Assembly (NCBI GenBank): GCA_008704415.1
Contig: VXIS01000010.1
Span: 248,001-312,000 of the forward strand
Direction of reading: 5' to 3'
Length of the DNA: 64,000 nt
Source: Sphaerosporella brunnea
Lineage: Eukaryota > Ascomycota > Pezizomycetes > Pezizales > Pyronemataceae
A model generated the notes under the pieces. That model saw only the letters and a program-made list of their open reading frames with translations, searched no databases and was not told where the DNA came from. Below are positions 33,217 to 44,150 of the stretch, piece after piece. How positions within the stretch are numbered: the stretch's first letter is position 1; the number at the start of each line of letters is the position of its first letter. The translations under genes and the position numbers were made by a program.

Positions 33217-34890
33217 TCACGTCGGCGACGGGGACGTGTTGTACCTAACACCACTCGCTCCAGGTGCAGCAGCAGCCGCAATCTCGACCTCCATTCGAAC
33301 CGGACGTTCCAACCCAATCTGCTCATGCAGTTTGTGCATGTCCCTGATGGTTGCATGAGGGTTCTCCGCACGGCTTGCACTCGCGCGATGCCCTTCGCCT
33401 ACGCTTACGGTGTTGTCGTTGACGTCTGAGTCTTTCAGTCCATCGACTTCGGACATGTGTTTGAACCTGACGAAGATTCTGCTTCCTTCTGCTTGTCCAG
33501 ATGCCACGACCACCAAGCCACGCTGATCGGCGCCATCTCAGCCAACTGCCACGCCGAAATGATGTGAGTTCCTCAGGTCTGACACATATGCGGTTTGCGG
33601 TCTTGGTTGAATAGTTTGCCTGCGCGTCATGGGCGTTGGTGTTTCTCTCATCTTCATCCAAATCTTCCCACGGGTGGCACAAAAATCCACAACCTATCGC
33701 AATCACCATGTCCCGGTATGAACTGACGTTGATGCTCGACAATCCAAACATGGCGGTTTCGGACTGTAGCAAACTGGACAACTCGTCTGCCTGCCACGGC
33801 TTTCCGGTATAATCGCCAAAAATGTGGCTGTCAAACTCTTCGCTATTGATCGTCTCCGTCTGTGAAAGAGGTTGTTTCGATATCGGAGCGAAAGCATCCT
33901 CCGTGGAGCGAGATGCCTGTCCTCCCAGCGGATGGAAAAACAAGCATCAAGTGATGGCGTAAACGGGTCACACGTGTTTAGCCAATCACGTACCGTGGCC
34001 CTGTCCAGTTGCAGCTTTCCCTGTGAATAGCTGAACCAAGCAGCATCGCCTCGGCTTTTCTCGGCGAACACCTCGATGGACTTGAATGATCGCGCATTGT
34101 CGGTCCCTTCTCCAAAGTAGTATCCCCGCGAGTCGATGGATAGGTCGTGCACGATTGCTTGCGTATTGATCGACTCGACATCGGCGCATGCCAGCCCGTT
34201 TGCGAGCAATGGGCCCAAGTACGCGTCAACGCTCAATAGGTTGTCTTGGAACACCACCTCCGCCTCGGCGTCGGCTCCCGCGGCGAGAATCGTGGACACT
34301 ACCTGCCTGAGTGCGGCGGCGGTGCCAGGCGGGCATGTGTCGACTCCCTCGCATTTCCCGCGTCGGAGATATCGAAGTGTGGCCACGGCGTGCGCCAGCG
34401 GCGGCGAACCGTGGGTGGGGTGCAGCGTGTGTACCCGGCTGTCGTCGGCGTGTATTGTGCCGAGGAGCGCAATTGGCAGCGCACCCTTCCCCGTGTCTGC
34501 CAGGTGGTCGATGACGGGATGCCTGAGCCCGCCGGTCGCTGACTCCGGGAATAGCCTGTGGCCGCTGGCCGGCGGGGTGAGCTACGCGAGCAGATATAAA
34601 ACATGCTCTTCGTCGTGGTAGCTCATCATGGCCGTGAGAGGACAGGCGCGCACGCGCACGGCCAACTCGACTCCGTCCAACATATCATCCAGCAAGCTGG
34701 CTGGCATTTTCCAGATCGCCAGGGTAGGCCCCGCGTTCACCACGCGGTGCCTCCAACGGACACGGGTTGCATCTCGGCGAGGTCAGGATCGTGCCTGCAC
34801 ACCTGAATCACGGCGTTGAATGCTTCGAGACATCGGGCGCCAAAACGCCGCCTCTTGCTGCAGTAAAAGAGTGCCCTTCACTCGCTAGCA
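33217..34890 (-). pseudogene. Ankyrin-like protein pseudogene
   Basis: Reading the minus strand from about 34890, fragments join into a long coding region: RCLEAFNAVIQVCRHDPDLA, a +/-1 frameshift near 34745, LAIWKMPASLLDDMLDGVEL, SYHDEEHVLYLLA, an in-frame TAG at about 34579, then LTPPASGHRLFPES, SPPLAHAVATLRYLRRG and VVSTILAAGADAEAEVVF. The segments resemble degenerate ankyrin repeats of fungal F-box/ankyrin proteins. The TAG fits a Gln codon altered by C-to-T. The 3' part shifts frame again near 33940 and 33516. No intact product. Confidence 0.5.
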
Positions 34891-35214
34891 CTCGGACCAC
34901 CATCGAAACAATCGAACAGTTGTTTTGGACCCCCGGGTGGCCTCTCGGAGATGGCCTCGGTCTACTACCTGTAAGATCAAGCGTGTAGCCTCAAGCACAG
35001 ACATCACCAACGAGCGGGCATCCGATGAGTTTCCGGGCACCGCGGCTACCGAAGTTTGACGGCCAGGCTCCTGATATCTCCATAGTCGATACAGTCATGA
35101 ATGGCAGCCCAGCAGTCCACAGCGGGTGAGAGATGGTCGATAATGCGTTGCAGAAGGACTGAGTGGATATGTAGTTCGACAGCGTGTGTCAATAGGTTCA
35201 GTAGAGCGGCGCGG

Positions 35215-35316
35215 CCCAGCTCGAGGTGTGGGAAGCGGTAGGTAGAGGTCCGGTCTCCATTCCGGGCTCAACCCGAGTGTCTATCTATCTAGCTGCACTG
35301 CATGTCACTCGCTACC
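35215..35316 (-). repeat. Solo fragment related to the gypsy 3' LTR
   Basis: On the minus strand GAGTGAC, TAGATAGATAGACACTCGGG, a CCCGGAATGGAGACCGGACC-like segment and CCTCTACCTACCGCTTCCCAC match 11290-11372 in order. It appears to be an LTR fragment of the same or a related family. Outside it, 34990-36200 shows no supportable gene. Confidence 0.5.
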
Positions 35317-36206
35317 CCGGTTCCCCCACACGAGGAGATGAAGGTCCCATACTGGCGAGGATGTCACCGCCAGGGCCATAATTAGGACACTCCGGTCGCG
35401 CCTGTTGTGAACAGGAGTGCTGGCGTTGTCGTCGGGGTGCTTGAGGATTTCCAGATGCATTTCAGCAGTGATCCGGAGCAGCGGCGAGGTGGGATTGGCA
35501 GGTTGCTTGGAGGTGACAGGACATTGTTGTATGGTGGAAGAAGCAAGTTGCCGAACATATAGTGGCGGATGAGGGTTTATTCCTTGTGGCCTACGCCACA
35601 GCTACGGCAGCGAACAAATATTCATGCTGAGTACCAACGGACATTGCACCCGGGGTGAATTCGTGTTCACCCGCAGGAAACGCATTTGCACTCGCGGTTG
35701 CCCCTTCAGATCCCCTGGTGAATGATGCAATTCGTTGACCTGACATAGCACCGGGGAGCTGTCAAAGCCGCCGTTTACGAGTACCGCGTACCGTCGCGGG
35801 CATATATTCACTCTCAATCGCTCTCGGTCGCGACCCATGCCTTGCTGGGCCTCGATGATTGACCACCGTGTCGTTGAAAAGCGGGTTGCGGCTTTGGATA
35901 CTCTAGTTTTCCGTCGCTTGGTTGCTATGATTCTGCTGCGGTTCGCGGCCGGCCTCGTTCTTGACAGGCGCCCATGGAGAGTCCAAGATTACCGCTTTCG
36001 CACGATCGTGATTTGAGATGGTCGGCCCCATAGGCCATCATCTTATGCCTCACCAACGCCCCGTACCTGCTGGGGTCTTTGCGTTAAAACAACGTGACTG
36101 TTCCGTTCGTTGTCACAAAACAACCGCTGCCAAACAATCACCCGTTGCACGAACAGATGGGGTCACTGAGGGTTGTGGGCGCTGCGAATCGACCGCTCAG
36201 CGACCA

Positions 36207-37925
36207 TCACAACGCAATCGACGGGCGCGAAAACCGCCGTCTAGATGTCAGGCTTTCTACTGTTCGGCAACGTTTTGGTTCCGCTGAGCAGTCGCCGTTG
36301 TCCAAAAACACGGCTTGTCCAAACGGTCCAAACGGTCCTGTAGACAGCCGCTCCAGCCGCAGTTCTATCCAAAGAGTGCCTCGCAAAGTATATTGGGCAC
36401 ATCCAGTTTGAATGCTTTTCCCCACCTGTGGTTGCTCGAGACCGAGGCAGCAGATCGCCAATAGAGATCATGGACTCGGCCCGCGCGTGTTTCGACAGCC
36501 AGACACCCCTTCAGTTGGGTAGATATCAGCAGGGTGCCATCGCACGTCAGTGTCAGCGCATACCGTCTCCACAATGCATAAGCTATCGGTATGTGCAACA
36601 CTATTGCCGCTGTTCGGCAGGATTACGTTTCACCTTGTCACGGATTTTCAACGTAAGTCAGTCAGATGTTTGGGGACGTTGATCAAGTTATCAACGTGCA
36701 GTTGGTCATTGTCTTTGATCTTCACGCGTGGGAGAGTACTGCGATCTGTGGCTCGTTCATTAGCACTCGTCCGACGTGCAGCATGCCACCAAAACCTGTC
36801 CACGTCGACATGTGTCCAATACCGACTGGGATCCGGCGTTGTCCCAACAGCTAAGACACCAGTGTGATCAAAGGAAGAATATATCTCATTTGCGAGTGAC
36901 GGCGTAAAGTGCGGAAACATTTACTCCGGGGGAAGTGCCATTTCTCAACTTGGACGCATCAGCAAAGTCGCAGATCCCAACGGCTCCCCGATCTGCAACC
37001 TCTCACTGCCACAAGAACCGGGCCATTACTGCGACTCACAATGATCTTCCGGATGTTCATTCCTCTGTGCAGATACAATCGCGCAGAATCACGGCTGGGA
37101 CAACCTGTGCAGGCCGAATTGACCTACAGAAGCACCGTCTGTTTTAAGTGTGGTGCTGGAGATCTCGATCGAAGATCTATGGGTAAGGCTTTCTTTGCGG
37201 ACAACCTAGTGGCGTGAAAACCCAGGTTTACACATTGACGGCAGACCCAACTGCGCATCCCCTTTCACATACTGCTTGTGGGGGTGGTATTATTGATGGA
37301 GCGAATACAACAACGTCTGAAGCGCCTGAAGAAACCGCAATGTGCGCAGGAACAACAGTTGTATTATGGGGTGAAATTTCGAAACCGCTGTCTCCGCAAG
37401 GTGCGACAACATCACCTGCGCTGTCCCACGGAAGGAATGAGCGGCAAAACACCTCATGATGTCGCCGAGATGTGTATTTCAACGCCAAGAAACAACTTTC
37501 TGAGCATGGAAGTCGGTATCCAGCTCTCGCCCTCCGTGGGGACGGCTCATCCCGCACGTGCGATCCAGATCGTTTGAACAACTGCACCACCTCCAAGCCG
37601 TCTGCCAGCGGATTGATATAGCACCCATCGAGGGTGGCTCCCACCGCTCACTACACCCGTACCATGTCCACATCTTATTTTGTCAGCGGGAGATGTACCA
37701 TGTGGGGTTTTTTCTTTGAATCCACCGCCAATATCGGAGACAATGCTGCGGTTCACTGGCACGTGTGTATTGTAGAGCGGCTCATTCAACACCGTTAGGA
37801 AATTGCGGCTGACGAGCTGCAGCAGGCATAGGTCTGCTGGGGAAGTGATGTAGGACGCTACCTCCGTGAAAGGCTCGCCGAGATGCGCGGTGAGCTCGAG
37901 AGGAGGCGAATCTGTGGGGCCGGGG
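36207..37925 (-). pseudogene. F-box-like protein pseudogene
   Basis: On the minus strand one frame at about 37915-37747 reads EVASYITSPADLCLLQLVSR then NFLTVLNEPLYNTHVPVN, matching the F-box pattern (DL..L.LVSR.F.....P.LY..V.V). Further down, 36648-36920 carries HFTPSLANEIYSSF and HVDVDRFWWHAARRTS, a segment typical of the C-terminal half of basidiomycete F-box proteins, and 36365-36601 continues with a related frame. Several frame changes and stops separate the pieces; some could be introns. The intact product would be a substrate-recruiting subunit of an SCF ubiquitin ligase. Confidence 0.5.
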
Positions 37926-40137
37926 CGTCAGAGCTTTGTGTGGGCGATGCGGTATCGGGGGGAGCAAGGGCGCCCTCTTGACGACTCGGTAAAAGGCACT
38001 GTGAGACTCAGCGAGCGGTGAGCAGGCACCAGCATTGCCTGTGATAAGCGTGGTGAGCCGGGGACAAAGCTTATGGATTGTTTTCGTTGTTTTGAGCGCG
38101 TAGACGGGAAGGTGATGTTGTCGGAGTCTTAGGGCGGGCTGGAGGAGCAGATATGGCACAGTGTTATCAGCGCCAAAATTCTCCCGTGAAGCTGACGGTC
38201 ACACGCTCGCAACATCAACATAGCACACGTGTGATTCTGGGTGTAAAAGGATCCTTCCCCGGAGAGGTGTGCAGTGGTGTCGTGTATCCGCATACAATGG
38301 CATCTCAGACACGTTAGTTAGACACAAACGTAAACTCCAAGCATTCTCTATATCCATTTTAGATGACAGAACATCAGAATTCTGACAAACGGTGATACCA
38401 TGCTGTGGATGGATTGTCGTATCAACCAACAACACTTAGAATGATTGCCTCGCTGCAAGGATGGCATAAAAAGCTTCCTTGGCAACCCGTATATCCTCAA
38501 TCATCGTGCGCGGCTCTTGAACGCCCAACATCCCAGCTGATTCCGCAGTCGTTAATTGGCCTCTCGATTCGCTGGAATCGCTCGGTGCCTCTACGGTCAT
38601 CTTTGACAGGCTTTCTTCTGCGGGGCTCCGATGAGGCTACAAGGTCGCATGCTACTCAGAGTCGGCCAGCGAGGAATGCATTGATGTGTGGACTCACATT
38701 TCCAGTCCGTTCCTCGTAGCTTGCGGTTGTTTCATTAGCCGCAACAACTGTGAACCTGTCGTATGCTCAATCCAGGTTTGTCAACCGATATCGGGAGTTT
38801 GTGGCGGTCGACGAGCACTCAATATTGATCTGCGCCCGCGCCCCTTAACACCGTTATTCCGCTGTCAAAAACAGCTCACATGACGCCTGTCCGTTGTTCG
38901 CAATCATTTGGGTGAAAGATATAGCTTCATGAACTACAGCCTTCCAATTGCGGTCCTCTACATAGATCGCTGCCGGTGTATACGCATTCGGATCCCATTC
39001 TTGCAGCCATTGACACATGTCGCAGAATGAGCCCTACGCAGTCGATCCACCACGATTTCACATATCGCAAGCTGAACGATGCCGATGTTCCGCCGGATTT
39101 GCGTCATTTCCTTCTGCGGCCGAGGACGGCAACGTTGCAGAGGCGACGGTAATAGGCATCGGACTTTGTAGAGCGGGCATTGAGGTCGGAACGTCACCGC
39201 TGTTGGTGTGACGCTTTTCGTCACCGTCTTGTTGGCCACGCCCCTGCCGCCAGAGATACGCCTGCGGAGGGAAACACTGCCACCGGACACCACCTGCCAC
39301 CGAAACCCAAGAAACCACGCCCTCATTGCCCCATTTCCAGCACTGCCATTGCTGCTTCGTAGAACAGATCCCTGGAATAATTGCCAGGAGGCCTTGGCCA
39401 TCCCTCCCCTTAGCTTCCTTTTAGATTTCGCTGCCAAGATCGTTTTCAAAATTGGCGACTGCAAACGGTGTAAAAGTCCAGATTAAGGTCCGGATGTGAA
39501 AGACGGGGTGGTCCGGCGCAAATGGATCGCGGGTTGTCCGCGTTGACGACACATATATCATTTGAACATCCGATATCTACATTGCCATTAGGACGCTGCG
39601 CGATGCATCACGTGTGACTCCGCTGTACCATACAAAATCAGTAACTGAAGATGTTCTACCAACCTCAATGGTCGCTACAGTTGTTACTTTGCCCATATTC
39701 ACGGCACTTCCCGCTTCACAAGGCCTATGAATCGTCTGCAAACAAGTATCGGTCGTGCACAACATGCTGCGCAGGCCATGACGACTTCACCGTGGATCAA
39801 TTTTCCGATTGTCCACCTCGACGGCACTTGGCTTTGGCTGGGCAACCCTTTGCCATTACGGGGCGATTTTGGTTGATGAACTGCTGTTACGAGGACCTGA
39901 TGGAGAGATCGCAGCGTCGGCACCCACGCCGCGGCGCCAATATCTGGATCACCGCCGTAGCGTTTGCTGCATCTTCGTTCGGAGGACGCCAGAAAGCAAC
40001 CCCGGAAGCGCCATGACTATTCTCCAGAGGACTCTGACGTCCTGTTCGTACCTCATAGTTTTCCAGCTGAAGGATGATGGAGACTGTTATGGCCACGCCC
40101 GGGCTATTCAGCGGCCACCCGATCATCCATGGCGCTG
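37926..40137. other. Coding-like fragments without a supportable gene model
   Basis: Minus-strand segments near 38960-39080 (QWLQEWDPNAYTPAAIYVED, then WKAVVHEAISFTQMIA) and 39577-40126 look protein-like, but frames change every 100-250 bp and no family is clear. They may be remains of one or two decayed genes. I see no element ends or repeats here. Confidence 0.3.
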
Positions 40138-40145
40138 TATATTGT

Positions 40146-40909
40146 TAGTAATGGACATAAGCCGAGCAGGCTCGATCTAAAAGCTCGAGCCTCGAGCAGA
40201 GCCGACCCTTTGGCGAGCCGAGCTTTATGGCTAGCTAGGTAGGGGAAGACATCCCGTCGGCAGGGCGAAGATGAAAAGTGCCGGCCCAAGGCGGGTTGAT
40301 CGAGAACATTCTGTGAGATTCCATCGATTCAGTTTCACTGCTCAAAAGCTGGCTCAATCAGAAGATCCTCGATGACTGGGAACTTCGCAGCATCAATAAT
40401 AATTCTACAAACAGCAGGCATACCGCCGATGAACAGAGAGAGGTTGAGGATGCTTTCAGTTGCGAGGATGAGGATGCGGGTCAGAGAGCGAGGCTCGGCG
40501 GCCGGTCAGAGCGAGACCAGAGCGAGAGTAGGGCAGCCGGTCACAGCACGGGTTAGCTGGAGCGAACACAGAGATGGTGCCTATGGTGTTGGCGATGCTG
40601 GCCATGGCGGTGGCCAGGAGCGTCCGGACGACCGCGACGCCGAGGGCATGGATGCAGCAGAGGAATCCGAGCTAGAAGGCTTTGATTCCGGATCAAATCT
40701 GTCGGATATACACTAGTATAGCAACGTCTCTAATGTCACTGTGTGCAACCTCTTATTTACCGCCTCGTACATCATAAATTGTATGGCAGCTCGAGGCAAA
40801 GCTCGAGCTTTTCATGCTCGTCTCGGCTTGACGAGCCCATGTTCTAACAAGCCGAGCTCGCTCGAGCCTTCCTCATGGCTCGGCTCGGCTCGGCTTGTGT
40901 CCATCACCA
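40146..40909 (+). mobile_element. hAT derivative (family N1) keeping the transposase C-terminus
   Basis: Ends TAGTAATGGACATAAGCC and GGCTTGTGTCCATCACCA are inverted repeats of the N1 family. The length of 764 bp is close to the 767-bp element at 53827-54593, which lies in the opposite orientation. The plus strand encodes LLKSWLNQKILDDWEL and the terminal FDSGSNLSDI, shared with that copy. No clear 8-bp target duplication remains (TATATTGT versus TATCCAAA). Confidence 0.75.
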
Positions 40910-41196
40910 TATCCAAACATACGAAACACCGAATAGGCAAACATAATTGATTCTGGTAAAAACGCAATCAAGGCATCTCTCTATGACAAACGAATGAAAC
41001 AAGTGAGAGATAAACATAACGGATTCAGGAACTATGGCGCCAAAATCAGCTCTCAACGAGAGATATCCACCCAACCGACCACACGCAACAACCCAAAAAA
41101 CACAACCCACAACCAGCGAAGAGGTACCCTCAAACACCACAGATGGGGTATGCGAATGTAAAAGATTGGTCGTCGAGATGTAGCGATGTCGTTATA

Positions 41197-41940
41197 CTAG
41201 ATTTGGTGAGCGTGGCCGGAGAAAGCTTCGACGCGACGTCTCTTGGCAGCCTGTTGGTTCTCGACCGCCACAAAGCCCAGGTACGGATCCATGTTTTGCT
41301 GCATGATCTCTCCCAGAACCCTTGGCTTGACGGTCTGTTCCACACTGCCCACCTTGGTCGCTGGAGCGTTCAGGGTCCCTTCCTTTCTGTCGATTCTGTC
41401 GGCCGCGGCGGTCATCCTGTCGGCCACAGCGGCGTCAGCGTTGGTGGTTGGAGTAGAAGCACCGACAGTCGTCGGAGTGGGTCTCGGAGAAGAAATGGTG
41501 GTGGTCAAATTTGCAGGCGGAGGACCAGCATCAGCCGCTCCAGGGGCACCGGGAGGGAGGATCCACTGACCGGTCACGTCGAGTGGTGTTCGGTTGGGGG
41601 AGGGCAGAGGCAGCAGCCCACGGTACCAAGCAGCGTCCGGGCTCTGCGTGGCATATCGCAGCAACCCATCCACAAAGCTGTACAACATTGTCTTATCGCA
41701 GGACATGTACGGGACCGAGTGCACCTCGTACACCCTGGCCATATTGCCCAGGGTGCGGAGGAGCACCGGGCGCTCCGTCGCCACTCCCAAGAGCCGCCTT
41801 TACCAACCAGGAATGCTCTGCCAGCCATTGTCTCGCGCGTGCTGGAGGAGTAGGATATGTAGGTTGTGGCCGCGCGACTTCTCAACCCCCGCGGCTTCGT
41901 ATATTCCCTTGAGGGAGAGTTTTTTCTGTTTCGGTGCCAT
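41197..41940 (-). pseudogene. Uncharacterised 247-aa protein gene with one in-frame stop
   Basis: The ATG at 41940 (MAPKQKKLSLKGIYEAAGVE) opens a frame running to 41197, interrupted only by a TAA at 41800-41802, with both halves in the same phase. The second half has FVDGLLRYATQSPDAAWYRG, a Pro/Thr/Ala-rich linker, a helical region with MQQNMDPYLGFVAVENQQ and a basic KRRR near the C-terminus. The family is not recognised. No obvious splice sites bridge the TAA. TATA-like sequence lies 150 bp upstream. It could be a recently killed gene, or the TAA could be a sequencing error. Confidence 0.5.
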
Positions 41941-42464
41941 TCGCAATATGTCGGTGGTGGCGATGTGTATGGTGAAGGTGAAGGTGAGAGGTGAGGCAGG
42001 GTGCTCCGGGAAAATTGAGGTTGACCCACTAGAAAACTGCAACCGTGGGCGCTGTCGATTCGGGGCTGCGGGGAATAGCTATCCGTGTTATATATGCCCC
42101 ACATCCTGCCATATTTTATTCTTACCGCCTGACGAATCTTTCTGCTCCATGCTGACCCTTTCGTCCGCCATCTTTTGTACTTGGGCGCAGCGGCTGTGCA
42201 TGCAGAGCTGCCTGTAGATCTCGTTGTCAACCATGCTGACGGCTTCACTGGTCTACAGCGGGCTGATCTAGTTGAGTCAGACGCACTCGCTGTTTGACAG
42301 TCCCCATACGGTGTGCGGGCCGGCGTTTACGGCCGTGTTTATGGAAAAGAATAATGTTGTTGAGTCAACGATGGCTAAAAGTTGGTGCCTATGGCACGTT
42401 TCATCCAACGAGAGAGGAAATTGCGGTGTTAGCAGCGGATGCGTTTTTTTCTCAAAGCGCTGCA

Positions 42465-42770
42465 ATGGATATTTGATCCGGAAGCTTGTCCGAGTATGTG
42501 CCGTGGATGTTATGGGCGGACGGCTTTTGTATCGTCCGCGGTGCAAGACCAGCGGCCTGAGACATCTGCGCTCCTCCTGTCCCATCAGGTCAACATATCC
42601 CTCTACATTCCTGCAAAAGGGAGTTAGCACTGCATAAAAACAGCGTGAGCAGGGGCGGCGGGAGCCGCAATGCATATTCCGGTTCGGAAACTTGTCGAAG
42701 TATGTGCAGTCAATGTTGCCGGCCGACGGATTTCGTAGCGTCCGTAGTGCAAGAACAGCGGTTGGAGGGG
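42465..42770 (-). repeat. Imperfect ~203-bp tandem duplication, coding-like
   Basis: Segments 42465-42568 and 42668-42770 align along their length (AAGCTTGTCCGAGTATGTGC versus AAACTTGTCGAAGTATGTGC; GTGCAAGACCAGCGG versus GTGCAAGAACAGCGG). On the minus strand they encode related peptides, LVLHRGRYKSRPPITSTAH and LFLHYGRYEIRRPATLTAH. The surrounding minus frames 42277-42905 are open but unassigned. Confidence 0.55.
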
Positions 42771-42941
42771 TCCGTCCACCTCCCAGAGGCCTGGGAGAAG
42801 CTCCACCCTTGATATTGGCAAGCTTACCGTTTGGCAAACGCCGCGCAGGCCCGGAAGACGTCCTGTCCTCTGGTACCCCCAACTTTCACTGTTTCGGCAC
42901 GACACTGAGGACGCTTTGAAGCGCCACTAGCCGCACCACGC

Positions 42942-43420
42942 TGTAACCTTTTCGTGACCTTATAAGATCCGCTATTTCTCAGATGCAAATAAACTTAGAA
43001 ACAGTTGTGTACCAGACTTGATAAATACCAAGACGATACTCGAAAACAGGTCACTGATCAACTCAGTCTTTATTGATGGTAGTCGATACATTCGGCGCTG
43101 CTAGGAAGGCCGTCTCGAAAGAAGACACACAGAATCAATGCAGGAAAAGCTCGCAGCTTTTATAGCCATGATGCGAAATACATGATGTCGTAGCAGGAGG
43201 TCCTGCCATGATGGGAAATTCGTAAAACAAGGAAATGATCGTCATAAGACCTACACAGTCTGCCTTGCGAAGGCTATAAGGGTCCAAATGACGTAGTAAT
43301 GAAAGGTCACGAAACTCGTAGAATACTGACATCATACCATCGTTACTGTCACGTAGTTTTCTATAGTTCTAGTCAGGAAATACGTAAGGGATAAACCAGA
43401 GTAAGTGTAATAATCTTCCA
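42942..43420 (-). repeat. LTR, family B, minus-strand copy
   Basis: Reverse-complement match over ~480 bp to 53039-53526, ending TGTAACC on the plus strand at 42942 and running to TAATCTTCCA at 43420. It carries the same TATAAAAGCTGC promoter-like motif. A purine tract (CTAAAGGAAGG, minus strand) directly precedes it at 43421-43431, as expected for a 3' LTR with its internal region above 43420. No target duplication is visible. Confidence 0.7.
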
Positions 43421-44150
43421 CCTTCCTTTAGGCATGTGGCCCCTTCTTCAGCGTAATAGCGGCGGCCTGCACCCGATTCGTGGGTGGACTCAGGACCTGG
43501 GTGCTGGTGTTGCCTCCTCCCGCGTCCGATTCAAGCGTCCAGGATTTGCTGCATCATTCCCTGCACCTTCCCGCGAGTCACACCAAACGCGACTGGTGGG
43601 AGTGGCTGTGGGAAGGGCGCGGCTACGCTCTGGTTGGCGGCATCGTGCGTTGGCGGTGCATCTAACAGATCGACAAGTCCGGTATCGTCGGCAGCCTCGA
43701 TCACGTTGGCTAGATCGTCCTCCTCGTTGTCATCAGGTGGTGCCGCAGCCTTATCGGGGCCTCTGCGCTATGCTTTGGGCAAGACAAACGCCACCTGACG
43801 AAAGGTCATCGGCAACGGGCCAAGAGGTCAGCCACATATCCTTTGACTGGAGTCTTTGCGCGTGTCAGCTATCTGCTATCTTCAGGCGATCACGGGTGGT
43901 CTTACACGAACATACGCAACATGGTTTGCCGCGGAGCATTGTCCTTGCCGCTATTGACCTGCAGCTTGGAACATTCCTCGGGATCCTCTGAGCGTCCAGG
44001 AGTACAAAAAGCCTGTGGTTTGAATACTCAGATTTCAACGCTTCTAGGACTGTCACTCGAAGAGCAGACATGCTGCATCCGCCGTGCTTCGTGGAGTAAA
44101 CTTTCGTCGCCCCCAATAAAATTCAATTCCTCGGTCTCTGGGTGAAAATT
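43421..44150 (-). other. Possible internal remnant of the family B retroelement
   Basis: On the minus strand just upstream of the LTR, a frame without a start codon contains DDNEEDDLANVIEAADDTG and PPVAFGVTRGKVQGMMQQIL, acidic then helical, and 43865-44116 holds further coding-like sequence. No protease, RT or integrase motif is seen. Its position next to a purine tract and LTR suggests a retroelement 3' end. Confidence 0.3.

Noticed and set aside
43434..43991. 185-codon plus-strand frame
   Set aside because: The opposite strand carries a more protein-like acidic frame next to a purine tract and LTR; the plus frame is probably its shadow.
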